From: Microbulbifer sp. THAF38
GTDB lineage: Bacteria; Pseudomonadota; Gammaproteobacteria; Pseudomonadales; Cellvibrionaceae
NCBI RefSeq assembly: GCF_009363535.1
Contig: NZ_CP045369.1
Span: 942,501-1,006,500 of the forward strand
Direction of reading: 5' to 3'
Length of the DNA stretch: 64,000 bases
The notes beneath the pieces are model-generated. The model saw only the letters and a program-made list of their open reading frames with translations, had not been told where the DNA came from and did not search any database. Each line of letters begins with the position of its first letter. The first letter of the stretch is position 1. Made by a program: the position numbers and the translations under genes. Shown piece after piece: positions 1 through 8,495 of the stretch.

Positions 1-2
1 TG

Positions 3-308
3 AACTCTGAATTTGCCGAAAATCCGGACCTCGCTGAGAAGTACCCCAAAGCGGTATCTGCAATAGCAGGGAAAGCACAGAGTCTTATAACCTTTGTAAA
101 GGATAGGGCCGGGCATGATCGTCGCTATGCCATAGATCCTCAAAAATCCAATTCTGAACTTGATTATCAACCACGGGAGAGTTTTGCAACCGGTATTCGT
201 AAAACACTGCGATGGTATCTAGAGAACGACGGCTGGTGGCAGGCTGTGATGGATGGTAGTTATCGACAGTGGATAGAGCAGCAATACTGCAACGCTGAGA
301 GAGTGTGA
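3..308 (+). CDS. rfbB: dTDP-glucose 4,6-dehydratase, C-terminal end (partial)
   Basis: The gene enters from the left edge; only about 101 C-terminal codons are present, ending at TGA 306-308. RfbB removes water from dTDP-glucose to give dTDP-4-keto-6-deoxyglucose, the shared precursor of rhamnose, fucosamine and related deoxysugars. The visible part carries the family's C-terminal signature: ITFVKDRAGHDRRYAIDPQK, then a PRESFATGIRKTLRWYLEN stretch and a terminal WW. The catalytic YxxxK and the Rossmann fold lie outside the window. The partner gene rfbA is about 20 kb away at 20354, so the usual rfbBA pair is split here. No rfbC or rfbD is seen in the window, so the final dTDP-sugar cannot be named. 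Confidence 0.9.
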   Translation, partial: NSEFAENPDLAEKYPKAVSAIAGKAQSLITFVKDRAGHDRRYAIDPQKSNSELDYQPRESFATGIRKTLRWYLENDGWWQAVMDGSYRQWIEQQYCNAERV

Positions 309-317
309 AGATAGATT

Positions 318-2186
318 ATGGGAATTAATATAAGAAAGCGTTTTAAGGCTGTTCTAGATACGGCGGAAAAAACTTTTTCAGAACAAGTGCAAGTATGGGT
401 AGACATTTGTGGTGTTGTCGGTGGAAAGCATCTTTTGATCCAGGGGTGGGCCTTTCACCCCGAACATGAATCCCTGGATTTTCACCTAGAATATATTGGT
501 AGCGAAGAAGAGTCCGATACTCAGAATATTGAGGATATTAAATATTACACTCTTCGAACCACTAGGCTAGATGTAAATAAACATTTCAACTTCGAAGGTG
601 ATAGCTGCTGGGGTTACAGCTTATTGGTTGAGTGGCCCTATGATAGAGCAGTGGATAACAAATTACTGTGCATGACCGTAAGTGCAAACGGCCAGGCCAA
701 AGAGATAGAGCTAAAACCTTTTATAGAGTTAAGTGGTGAAGCGTTATTTGGCCACTGTATGACATGGCGCACCGGAGAAAAGGCAGAATTGCTTAGTGCC
801 ATGTTTGAGAGCATGGGCAATAAGGTTTTTGAGATCCCAGGCTTAAAGAAACTGGAGGAGGGACAGCTCAAGACCCTGGTCGACTGGCATTGGGACAGTA
901 TCTTAGCAGTACCCGGCCATGGACTGTTTCTTTCTGGATGGCTGCTTGATGGTCAGCGGGATCTGGCAAGTTTAGTGTTGCGGACTACAGATGGTAGCTA
1001 TAGCAAAAATTTACTTGAGGAATCTGCACGCTTTGCACGCGTAGATGTATTAGAGGCTTTTCCTGGCAGAGCTGAACCTAATTATAAAGCGGGCTTTTTT
1101 ACTTGGGTTCCTATGCCTCACCTTATAGAGAGAGCTGGATTGGAGCTGCTGTTCTTCACTAAAGAAGGTCACCTGGGCGTTGTTCCGCTTCAGCAGACTA
1201 ATATTCGCGAGGATATTACCCAGGCTAGTCAGCAAGTATTGGTGAACTTCAATGTAGATGGCAGGGAATACCGGGACAATATGCGTAAACATATTGGTCC
1301 GGCATTGTCAGCGCTCTGGGTTAATCGACGCTTTCTTCTAGAGGAACCAAAAGTAGAAGTATTACAGTTCGGCCAAAAAGTAAAAGAACCCAAGCGAAGT
1401 GTCATAGTGCCACTGTATGGACGCTATGATTTCCTGCTACATCAGATAGCTCAATTTACAGAAGATACCGATTTTGCCGAGACAGAGCTGATTTACGTTC
1501 TAGATGACCCTCGTCTCTATGATGCATTTATACCTTTTTGCTATGACACCAGTAAGTTGTTCCCAGTAAACTTTAAGGTGATATATGGTGGCCGTAACTT
1601 AGGTTACGCAGGAGCTAATAATCTCGGTGCGCGTTATGCCAGCGCAGATAAATTAGTGCTACTTAATTCAGATATTATCCCCAGTAGCAGCGGCTGGATT
1701 TCACGAATTGAACAACAAGCATCTTCACTGGAAGATGTTGGTGTGGTTGCACCAAAGTTGGTTTTTGATGATGGCACAATCCAACATGTGGGAATGACTT
1801 TTTCCAAAAGTGCACAATTTGGTAATTTGTGGCTGAATGAACATCCGGGTAAGGGAAATCCAGAGTGGCTGGTAGATATTGATTCTGTTATGGAATCACC
1901 AGCAGTGACAGGCGCTTGCATGTTTATTAGCAAAGCCTTGTATGATTTGGTGGGTGGCCTGGATGAAACCTATGTACTCGGTGATTTTGAAGATTCTGAT
2001 CTCTGTCTGCAGTTGAGGAAGGCGGGCTACCGTCACTATGTACTTACCGATGAAAAGCTCTACCACCTGGAGCGTATGTCACAAAATCTGTTCGAGAACC
2101 GTGACTGGAAATTTAAGATCACTCTATATAATGCCTGGCAACACACAGAGCGCTGGGGAAGCCTGATTGAACAGCTGGTTCGTTAA
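318..2186 (+). CDS. GT2-family glycosyltransferase with two N-terminal beta-sandwich modules
   Basis: This is a 622-residue predicted cytosolic glycosyltransferase. The C-terminal GT-A domain starts near residue 360 (RSVIVPLYGRYDF). It contains GGRNLGYAGANNLG, LLNSD (about 449-453, the DxD equivalent) and GDFEDSDLCLQLRKAGY, which is the ED acceptor region typical of rhamnosyltransferase-like GT2 enzymes. Two weakly similar modules precede it, each with a GW core (LIQGWAFHPEH near 41 and FLSGWLLDGQ near 205) and an R-x-DV turn. Related modules occur in other polysaccharide enzymes, including the sulfotransferase at 10846. The ATG lies 9 bases after the rfbB stop, so the genes are probably co-transcribed. 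Donor and acceptor sugars cannot be read from the sequence. Confidence 0.85.
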   Translation: MGINIRKRFKAVLDTAEKTFSEQVQVWVDICGVVGGKHLLIQGWAFHPEHESLDFHLEYIGSEEESDTQNIEDIKYYTLRTTRLDVNKHFNFEGDSCWGYSLLVEWPYDRAVDNKLLCMTVSANGQAKEIELKPFIELSGEALFGHCMTWRTGEKAELLSAMFESMGNKVFEIPGLKKLEEGQLKTLVDWHWDSILAVPGHGLFLSGWLLDGQRDLASLVLRTTDGSYSKNLLEESARFARVDVLEAFPGRAEPNYKAGFFTWVPMPHLIERAGLELLFFTKEGHLGVVPLQQTNIREDITQASQQVLVNFNVDGREYRDNMRKHIGPALSALWVNRRFLLEEPKVEVLQFGQKVKEPKRSVIVPLYGRYDFLLHQIAQFTEDTDFAETELIYVLDDPRLYDAFIPFCYDTSKLFPVNFKVIYGGRNLGYAGANNLGARYASADKLVLLNSDIIPSSSGWISRIEQQASSLEDVGVVAPKLVFDDGTIQHVGMTFSKSAQFGNLWLNEHPGKGNPEWLVDIDSVMESPAVTGACMFISKALYDLVGGLDETYVLGDFEDSDLCLQLRKAGYRHYVLTDEKLYHLERMSQNLFENRDWKFKITLYNAWQHTERWGSLIEQLVR

Positions 2187-2196
2187 GGAATTATCG

Positions 2197-3432
2197 ATGA
2201 CTGAACACAGAATACTGATTGTTTCCCACGGTCACCCCGATCATAGCAAGGGTGGTGCAGAAGTGGCTGCCTATAATCTGTTTAAGGAATATGAACGACT
2301 GGGCTTGGATACAGTTTTTCTGGCACGAAGCGACCAGCCTTCCCATGGGGGTTCCGCCTTTTCTACGATTAATTCGGACAAGGAAATTCTATTTCATACC
2401 CATATGTCCGACTTTTTCCTATTCCAGTCTGGCTGTAAAAAGCATGTATGGCAGGAATTTCGTGCACTACTTGAACGCTACAAACCCACGGTAATACATT
2501 TTCATCACTACATACATATGGGGTTGGAGTTAATACGTGAGGTAAGGAATACACTGCCGAATGCACGTATTGTTGTAACCTTGCATGAGTACTTGGCCAT
2601 CTGTGCTAATAACGGCCAAATGGTTAAACCGGGTAAGCAGATGAAGCTCTGCTATAAGTCATCTCCTACCGACTGCGCACGCTGTTTCCCCGAACGTTCT
2701 GCTGCGGACTTCTTTCTGCGAGAAAAATATATCAAATCCATTTTCAATTTAGTGGATATGTTTGTCTCCCCTAGCTATTTTCTGATCGAGCGCTATAAAG
2801 CTTGGGGGATTCCCGAGGAAAAAATGGTGATGATTGAAAATGGTCAGCCGGAGATTGAAGCACCAGCAGCGCGCCAGCTAACAGAAGGGGAGGGCCGCGG
2901 CCGTTTTGCTTTCTTTGGCCAGATCAATCCATTCAAAGGTGTGGACGTGCTGCTGGAGGCCTTTAGGCTATTGCCAGAAGATATTCAAAAGAAGGTGCAT
3001 CTTGATATTCATGGTGCAAACCTGGAGGGGCAAACAGAGGCGTTTCAGGAAAAAATCCATGGTCTGCTGGAAGACCTCGGTGATTTGGTTACTTTACACG
3101 GCTCCTATGAGTCTCATGAGATCGGTCGCCTGATGGAGCAGGCTGACTGGGTGATTATTCCTTCGGTATGGTGGGAGAACTCACCGATGGTAATTCAGGA
3201 AGCCTTTAACCACGGTCGCCCGTTGATCGGAAGTGATATTGGTGGAATGCAGGAAAAAATATTAGATGGAGTTACTGGAATTCATTTCAGAAATCGCAGT
3301 AGTATCGCATTATCAAGAGAAATTGTTAAAGCGTCTTTAGATTCTAAGCTAAGCCTTGCAAAAAATATTGTAAAACCACTCACTATTTTTCTATGCGCAG
3401 AAATGCACTTAAATGAAGTTTATGGGAGTTAA
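2197..3432 (+). CDS. GT4-family glycosyltransferase
   Basis: This GT-B glycosyltransferase begins HRILIVSHGHPDHSKGGAEV, the family's N-terminal nucleotide-fold start with the GGAE loop. It also has FFGQINPFKGVDVLLEA in the C-terminal domain and SVWWENSPMVIQEAFNHGRP, which is the E-x7-E donor-binding region. An ATG at 2167 would also be open, but it lies inside the upstream gene and gives ten unconserved residues. The ATG at 2197 has AAGGA just upstream (2185-2189) and is preferred. The C-terminus ends with the usual family tail (KPLTIFLCAEMHLNEVY), so the gene is complete. It probably transfers one sugar of the capsule repeat; the sugar is unknown. Confidence 0.85.
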   Translation: MTEHRILIVSHGHPDHSKGGAEVAAYNLFKEYERLGLDTVFLARSDQPSHGGSAFSTINSDKEILFHTHMSDFFLFQSGCKKHVWQEFRALLERYKPTVIHFHHYIHMGLELIREVRNTLPNARIVVTLHEYLAICANNGQMVKPGKQMKLCYKSSPTDCARCFPERSAADFFLREKYIKSIFNLVDMFVSPSYFLIERYKAWGIPEEKMVMIENGQPEIEAPAARQLTEGEGRGRFAFFGQINPFKGVDVLLEAFRLLPEDIQKKVHLDIHGANLEGQTEAFQEKIHGLLEDLGDLVTLHGSYESHEIGRLMEQADWVIIPSVWWENSPMVIQEAFNHGRPLIGSDIGGMQEKILDGVTGIHFRNRSSIALSREIVKASLDSKLSLAKNIVKPLTIFLCAEMHLNEVYGS

Positions 3433-4420
3433 CTTGAAAACCATATATTTGCATATAGGCCATGAAAAGACTGGTACTACTTCCATTCAAAACTTTTTAG
3501 CGGAAAATAGATCGGCTCTTGATAGTGAGGGTTTTATATATCCAGAGATCGGATTTCAAAATGAAGTTCATTCATCATTAGTTAACTCAATACATAGTTT
3601 GGATAATGGTAGGGAGCTTGAATTTGCTCCTCCAGGATATGGTGATCCAGATAAAGAGTGGGGTGAATTGATCAAGCTAAAAAACTGCGATGTCGAAAAT
3701 GTGATTCTAAGTTCAGAGCACTTTATATCTCGTCTTAGAGTTAACGGAATTAATTTTGTAAAAAGTTTTTTTGAAAAAAATTTCCAAGAATATAAGATTA
3801 AGATCGTAGTTTTTTTAAGGAGACAGGATGACTGCTTTACTTCAAGGCTTAGTACTTTGGCTAAAGCGGGTGCATCTCAGCCTTATGATTTTTGGTTAAA
3901 AGAAGTGTTAAACAAAGGTGTTTACTACGATTACAGTAAACTTCTGAGGCCTTGGGTTGACGCCTTTGGAAAAGATTCCATAGTCCTTTCTCCATATAGG
4001 AGGGATGTAAATGTTGTTCAAGAATTTTGCAATTTGATTGGGTTTTCTTGTGATGACATTCCAAGCCCGGAAAGAAAAAACTCTTCTTGGGACCCTCTGA
4101 CGACAGAGATTGCATTTATTATTAATAATTTATGTAAAGACATGAAGCCTTTCGAGAAAAGAAAAAGATTGAATCATGTCAACAAGATTATATTGGGAAA
4201 AAACATCAATAATGGAATCTTATCCAGAAAATTGATCTCTAGTGATCTGGCAAGAAATATTCTTTCCGTTTACGAGGATTCAAATTTATATATCTCCAAA
4301 GAATTCTGTTCTGGCAATGATATATTTTGTGCTGAAGTTAATAATGAGGATTATTATGGTGAATTTGGTTCATTATCTCATGATGACGCCATTAAAATAA
4401 TCTTCAAATCTCTGCTCTAG
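3413..4420 (+). CDS. sulfotransferase-like protein (PAPS-loop) 1
   Basis: About 335 residues starting KTIYLHIGHEKTGTTSIQNF. The HIGHEKTGTTS loop (about 13-23) is the 5'-phosphosulfate-binding loop of sulfotransferases, and IKIVVFLRRQDDCFTS with ILSSEHF fits the 3'-phosphate-binding strand and helix. The family moves sulfate from PAPS to hydroxyl or amino groups of glycans. The start is uncertain. ATG 3413 and ATG 3422 overlap the previous gene, while TTG 3434 has GGGAG at ideal spacing and begins at the conserved LKTIYLHIG. The gene is clearly more AT-rich than the two upstream genes, as is its right neighbour, which suggests separate acquisition. Specificity is not predictable; it could instead be a non-sulfating P-loop relative. 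Confidence 0.75.
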   Translation: MKFMGVNLKTIYLHIGHEKTGTTSIQNFLAENRSALDSEGFIYPEIGFQNEVHSSLVNSIHSLDNGRELEFAPPGYGDPDKEWGELIKLKNCDVENVILSSEHFISRLRVNGINFVKSFFEKNFQEYKIKIVVFLRRQDDCFTSRLSTLAKAGASQPYDFWLKEVLNKGVYYDYSKLLRPWVDAFGKDSIVLSPYRRDVNVVQEFCNLIGFSCDDIPSPERKNSSWDPLTTEIAFIINNLCKDMKPFEKRKRLNHVNKIILGKNINNGILSRKLISSDLARNILSVYEDSNLYISKEFCSGNDIFCAEVNNEDYYGEFGSLSHDDAIKIIFKSLL

Positions 4421-4465
4421 CATCAGTTAACATGAAAATATATTCAATCTAAGCTTGGAATTAAA

Positions 4466-5281
4466 ATGACAATTTTGTGTGTTTCGACTGCTAGTGGTGA
4501 TGCAAATTTATTAAGGCAGCAAATACTTACATATAATAAATGTTTCGATGGCGATGTTTTCCATATCGTGCACCTGAGTAATGAGTTTAATGATCGACTG
4601 GATGTAAATCCAATAATAAAGAAGTCAATTCTAGATCTTGGAAATATTCATCTCTTTAATAGGGTGAAAACAGCATATGGTGTGATATTTCATGCAATGC
4701 TTCAGTGTGTTTTTGAGGCTATAAGGCTGGGTGTGCAGTTTGATTATGTTTTATTTCATACAAGCTCTGATCTAATGGTTGGCAGTGGGGTTAATAAATA
4801 CATAAGGAAGTTTGACATAGGTGCAGCTAAGCCACATTTCATGGCTCGGAATGGATTCTGGTATGATAAGGCAGTAAATTACAAAAAATCAGAATTGCTA
4901 TTGACTGCATTAGACTCGGATAAGCGTTATAAGGCTAGAGCTGAAGGGTGTTTTTTCAGGAGAGATATATTTTTTGAATTAATATATCCTCTGTTAACAT
5001 ACTACGGCACCATTGAGTTTGACGAGCTTGCTTCGCACCCTGTCGAAGAAGTGGAGTTTGCATGGGCAATAGAATTTTATTGTGCAAGAAACAATGTAAA
5101 GCGTGTCGATAACTTGGTTAAAAACTTGGAAGGGCATAAAAGGATCGCATGTGTGAAAGATGTTGACTCTATTGTACATGAAGATGGAGTTTTTGGCCTG
5201 AAGAGATTTAGTTCCAATAGGTTTGATGCAGCTCGAACCCGAGTTTTTGAGTTGTTAGGTTTGGATAAAGATGACTTATGA
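4466..5281 (+). CDS. uncharacterised capsule-locus protein, possible glycosyltransferase
   Basis: I do not firmly recognise this 271-residue protein. It starts TILCVSTASGDANLLRQQIL, a beta-strand then helix start like a GT-A nucleotide-binding core. It continues with FDYVLFHTSSDLMVGSG, where a hydrophobic strand ends in a polar SSD that could stand in for a DxD motif. No signal peptide or membrane segment is seen. The general layout recalls core-2/I-branching-type transferases, but I see no diagnostic motif. It sits in an AT-rich pair with the preceding sulfotransferase-like gene, 45 bases downstream. A role in capsule assembly is inferred from location only. Confidence 0.6.
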   Translation: MTILCVSTASGDANLLRQQILTYNKCFDGDVFHIVHLSNEFNDRLDVNPIIKKSILDLGNIHLFNRVKTAYGVIFHAMLQCVFEAIRLGVQFDYVLFHTSSDLMVGSGVNKYIRKFDIGAAKPHFMARNGFWYDKAVNYKKSELLLTALDSDKRYKARAEGCFFRRDIFFELIYPLLTYYGTIEFDELASHPVEEVEFAWAIEFYCARNNVKRVDNLVKNLEGHKRIACVKDVDSIVHEDGVFGLKRFSSNRFDAARTRVFELLGLDKDDL

Positions 5282-5431
5282 AGTTTTTAATGAAATTAAC
5301 TTTTTGATAATTAGTAATTAATAAGTTTTTTTAACTGAATTGACAGGATTCTTCACTTCAGTGATTTGGGTGTATTTGGGTTCGGAATGAAAAATTATAT
5401 TAGGAAGAGTTTCTGTAAGGGGGGAAGGTAG

Positions 5432-7045
5432 ATGATGATACTAGATTGCACGCTAAGAGATGGCGGGTATTATAATAGCTGGGATTTTGATCCCAATATC
5501 GTAAATTCTTACCTCGCTTCCATGTCACAGGCAAAAGTGGATTTTGTAGAGTTAGGGTTACGGTCATTCCCAAAGAACGGTTTTTTGGGCCCTTTTGCAT
5601 ATACAACAGAATTGTTTCTCGAGAGCTTAGAATTGCCTGATGGCCCGGTTTACGGAGTCATGGTTGATGCAAAGACAATTCTTTCTGCCGAGATTCCAGT
5701 GATTGAAGCTATCGATAAACTTTTTATCAATAAAGTCGATAGCAAAATTGGTCTGGTTCGAGTAGCGGCTCATTTTAATGAGGTTGAGGCGTCAGGCGAG
5801 ATTGTTAAGGCTTTGAAGGAAAAAGGATATATAGTTGGTTTCAATCTTATGCAGGCTGGCGGTAAACCTTGCGATGTAATCGCCGAAAAGGCGGAGTTAG
5901 CAGTCAGTTGGGGTTGCTTGGATGTTCTCTACTTTGCCGACTCGCTTGGGAATATGGATAGCGATGAGGTATTCAGGATTATCACCGCATTGAGGCGGCA
6001 TTGGGATGGTGAGCTCGGCATACATACCCACAACAATATGGGGAAGGCGCTGGATAATACGATTGCAGCCCATAACAAAGGCGTTACTTGGTTGGATGCA
6101 ACGGTCACAGGGATGGGCCGAGGTGCCGGTAATGCTCAAACGGAAAATCTGTTGGCAGTGCTGAACAAAACCAATGCGCCATATGCTCCAAAGCCGGTTT
6201 ATGATTTGGTCGTCAGGCATTTTGGCCTGATGCAAAAGGAATACGGTTGGGGAAGTAATCTTCTTTATTTTCTTGGTGCACAGAATGATGTACATCCAAC
6301 CTATGTACAAAATTTATTGTCAGATGAGCGATATGGTCCAGACGAAATTGTAGGAGCGATCGATTATCTAAGTAGTGCAAATGCCTCCTCTTACGATGGC
6401 AAGATACTCGAACAAGCGCTGCAATTGAGTGCAATTAGCAATGAAGTGGGCGGGTCGGATACGTTGTTGAATGCGTTTTCCGGTCGTGAAGTTCTTATTG
6501 TCGGTAGTGGCAATAGTGTTAACCGGTACAACTCTGGAATATCCGATTATATCCGAGATAGAAAGCCTGTCGTATTGGTGATCAATCTAAATGGCGATAT
6601 AGATGAGGATTTGGTTGATTATATCGTTATCTCCCATAACTCTAAATTCCTTGCAGATAAAGAAAAGTATCAAAATTCTGATAAACCAATAATTCTTCCA
6701 CGTCAACGCTTCTCTCCTGAAGATATGGAGGTTTTAAATCCTTATTCAGAAATTATCGATTATGGGTTACAGGTTGAGAGTGGGATTTTCGACTATTCCG
6801 AAACACATTGTGTAATTCCGCTAGAGTTGACTGCGGGCTATGCGCTTTCGATTGCTCTTATTGGTGGTGCTAAGGCAATAAGCCTAGTCGGATTTGATGG
6901 TTACGACAAAGGAGATAAGCGGCAACAGGAGATGATCGATTTAATGATGGCTGTGCATGACAAGCACAGTGATGACATTATTTTATCATTGACACCGACT
7001 ACTTATCCTATAAGCGAAGGATCTATTTATGCACCATCTATTTGA
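5432..7045 (+). CDS. DRE-TIM metallolyase-type aldolase fused to a C-terminal Rossmann-like (DUF115/MptE-like) domain
   Basis: This 537-residue fusion has two parts. Residues 1-about 330 form a DRE-TIM barrel of the HMG-CoA lyase / 4-hydroxy-2-oxovalerate aldolase type. It starts ILDCTLRDGGYYNSWDF, the metal and enolate-stabilising D-x-x-LRDG motif, and carries the metal-binding HTHNN (H198, H200) and GMGRGAGNAQTE. Residues about 350-530 start EVLIVGSGNSVNRYN and contain ELTAGYALSIALIGGAK and SLVGFDGYD, which resemble the DUF115/MptE-like fold. Barrel enzymes of this type often condense or cleave pyruvate-type enolates with aldehydes. ATG 5432 follows GGGGGAAGG. The 17-base overlap with the HAD gene, followed by a CMP-sugar synthetase, suggests a 3-deoxy-2-ulosonic acid pathway. 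That is inference; the substrate is unknown. Confidence 0.75.
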   Translation: MMILDCTLRDGGYYNSWDFDPNIVNSYLASMSQAKVDFVELGLRSFPKNGFLGPFAYTTELFLESLELPDGPVYGVMVDAKTILSAEIPVIEAIDKLFINKVDSKIGLVRVAAHFNEVEASGEIVKALKEKGYIVGFNLMQAGGKPCDVIAEKAELAVSWGCLDVLYFADSLGNMDSDEVFRIITALRRHWDGELGIHTHNNMGKALDNTIAAHNKGVTWLDATVTGMGRGAGNAQTENLLAVLNKTNAPYAPKPVYDLVVRHFGLMQKEYGWGSNLLYFLGAQNDVHPTYVQNLLSDERYGPDEIVGAIDYLSSANASSYDGKILEQALQLSAISNEVGGSDTLLNAFSGREVLIVGSGNSVNRYNSGISDYIRDRKPVVLVINLNGDIDEDLVDYIVISHNSKFLADKEKYQNSDKPIILPRQRFSPEDMEVLNPYSEIIDYGLQVESGIFDYSETHCVIPLELTAGYALSIALIGGAKAISLVGFDGYDKGDKRQQEMIDLMMAVHDKHSDDIILSLTPTTYPISEGSIYAPSI

Positions 7046-7679
7046 ATATGATCTTTATATATTCGACTGTGATGGCGTAATTCTGGATTCAAATGCATTG
7101 AAAATTCAGGCGATGGATCGGGCTTTGACCGGATATTCTGAGAGTGAAATATCCAGTTCCCTGGATTATTTTGCTAAGAACTTTGGAAAGTCACGCTATC
7201 ATCACGTAGAGTTTTTTTTACGTAATGTGATCAAAGTTTCTGAGAGTGATTTTTCAGATCGCTATAGCCAGGTATTAAATCTATATGCAAGAGCTTGTGA
7301 AAAATTGTATCTTTCAGCAGCCATTTGTGACGGATTTATTGAGTTTATTTCAAACCTTGGGATGCCATGTTATGTGGCTAGCGGCTCAGATCAAGATGAA
7401 CTCCGGCAAGTGTTTGCCAAGAGAAAATTGAGTAAATATTTTATAGATATACTCGGTTCTCCAGAAAAAAAGGCCAATAATGTAAGAAAAATATTATCCG
7501 AATCAAAGGGCAAGGCTCTGATGATTGGTGATTCTTTAAGTGATCTAGAAGCTGCTAGAGAATGTGAAATCGATTTCCTTTTTGTATCGAAATATTCGGC
7601 ATCACCTGAAGCCGTAAGATCATCAAGCTTATTTTCGGAAACTGAGGAAATTTTGTCTTTTTCGAGCTTGACCAGTTAA
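7029..7679 (+). CDS. HAD-superfamily phosphatase (phosphoglycolate/beta-PGM-like)
   Basis: A 216-residue haloacid dehalogenase-fold hydrolase. Motif I is FDCDGVILDSN (nucleophile D13, acid/base D15), motif II is the S/T in YVASGSD, motif III is the lysine in GSPEKK, and motif IV is MIGDSLSDLEAA. A helical cap lies between motifs I and II (about 20-95), as in phosphoglycolate phosphatase-like enzymes rather than the capless tetrameric KdsC. The ATG lies inside the aldolase gene with GAAGGA eight bases ahead, so translation is probably coupled. Its position between an aldolase and a CMP-ulosonate synthetase suggests it removes a phosphate from a 2-keto-3-deoxy sugar acid, taking the role KdsC has in Kdo synthesis. 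The substrate is inferred. Confidence 0.8.
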   Translation: MHHLFEYDLYIFDCDGVILDSNALKIQAMDRALTGYSESEISSSLDYFAKNFGKSRYHHVEFFLRNVIKVSESDFSDRYSQVLNLYARACEKLYLSAAICDGFIEFISNLGMPCYVASGSDQDELRQVFAKRKLSKYFIDILGSPEKKANNVRKILSESKGKALMIGDSLSDLEAARECEIDFLFVSKYSASPEAVRSSSLFSETEEILSFSSLTS

Positions 7680-7694
7680 TTTGGTAGTTTATAA

Positions 7695-8438
7695 ATGAAT
7701 TATGCAGTAATAATACCTGCGCGCTATAAGTCAACAAGACTGCCAGGTAAACCTCTCCTTGACATCTTGGGTAAGCCTATGATTCGTCGTGTTTGGGAGC
7801 AGTGTGTATCGGCGGTGGGAGAGGAAAAGGTCTATGTCGCTACGGATGATGACAGGATTTCAACTTGCTGTCGTGAATTTACCGATAATGTCGTGATGAC
7901 AAGCGACAACTGCAAGACTGGCACTGATAGGGTTTTTGAAGCAGCAAGAATAATAGGACATTTAGACTTTGTAGTTAATGTGCAAGGAGATGAGCCTTTA
8001 ATAAACCCTGATGAAATCTCGTGCATCATTGAAAAGTATATGGAGTGCCCTGGAACTATCGTAAATGGTATGGCCAGAATTGGCTCAGAGAATGAGTATA
8101 TTAGCAATACGGTTCCAAAGGTCGTTTTTAGAGCGGATGGTCGACTTTTATATATGAGCCGCGCTGCCATACCTTCCAATAAGTCGGGCAAATTTAATAC
8201 TGCTTGGAAACAAATTTGTATATATGCATTCCCGATGAATGCTTTGTCTGAATTTGCTTTGAAGGAAGAGAAAACTTTCTTTGAGAACGAAGAGGATATA
8301 GAAATTCTCAGATTTTTAGAGATGGGATACGATGTGACAATGGTTGAAGTCGAGGGAAATAGTATCGCTGTAGATACACCTGATGATGCAGTAAGGGTTA
8401 TCGAAATATTGACAAATAACCCGACTTGCATTGTTTAG
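7695..8438 (+). CDS. kdsB: 3-deoxy-manno-octulosonate (or related ulosonate) cytidylyltransferase, KdsB/KpsU family
   Basis: A 247-residue CMP-Kdo synthetase-type enzyme: CTP plus Kdo gives CMP-Kdo and pyrophosphate. Family landmarks are IPARYKSTRLPGKPL (CTP loop), VYVATDDDRI, VVNVQGDEPLI (metal-binding aspartate), the MSRAAIP segment and the C-terminal E-x-N-SIAVDTPDD. Length and motif order are normal. Two readings are possible. It may be the capsule-specific KpsU copy that feeds CMP-Kdo to KpsC and KpsS (50489, 54487). It may instead activate a modified ulosonate made by the aldolase/phosphatase pair directly upstream. It starts 16 bases after the HAD stop, with no arabinose-5-phosphate isomerase (kpsF) or Kdo8P synthase beside it. 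Confidence 0.9.
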   Translation: MNYAVIIPARYKSTRLPGKPLLDILGKPMIRRVWEQCVSAVGEEKVYVATDDDRISTCCREFTDNVVMTSDNCKTGTDRVFEAARIIGHLDFVVNVQGDEPLINPDEISCIIEKYMECPGTIVNGMARIGSENEYISNTVPKVVFRADGRLLYMSRAAIPSNKSGKFNTAWKQICIYAFPMNALSEFALKEEKTFFENEEDIEILRFLEMGYDVTMVEVEGNSIAVDTPDDAVRVIEILTNNPTCIV

Positions 8439-8447
8439 GTTTATTGG

Positions 8448-8468
8448 CTGCCAAATATTTTTTGGCAG
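8448..8468 (+). terminator. stem-loop between kdsB-like gene and galU
   Basis: A perfect 8-bp stem (CTGCCAAA with TTTGGCAG) and a 5-base loop lie 10 bases after the kdsB-like stop. The T-run that follows is weak and interrupted. It may attenuate or process the transcript rather than terminate it fully. It marks a change from the AT-rich cassette to the more GC-rich galU-galE pair. Confidence 0.4.
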
Positions 8469-8495
8469 AGTTTTAACTCAATTTTTAGGTTGCCC

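Noticed and set aside
5340..5368. TTGACA as a -35 box upstream of the aldolase gene
   Set aside because: The hexamer is perfect, but no acceptable -10 sequence lies at 16-18 bases, so no promoter is claimed.
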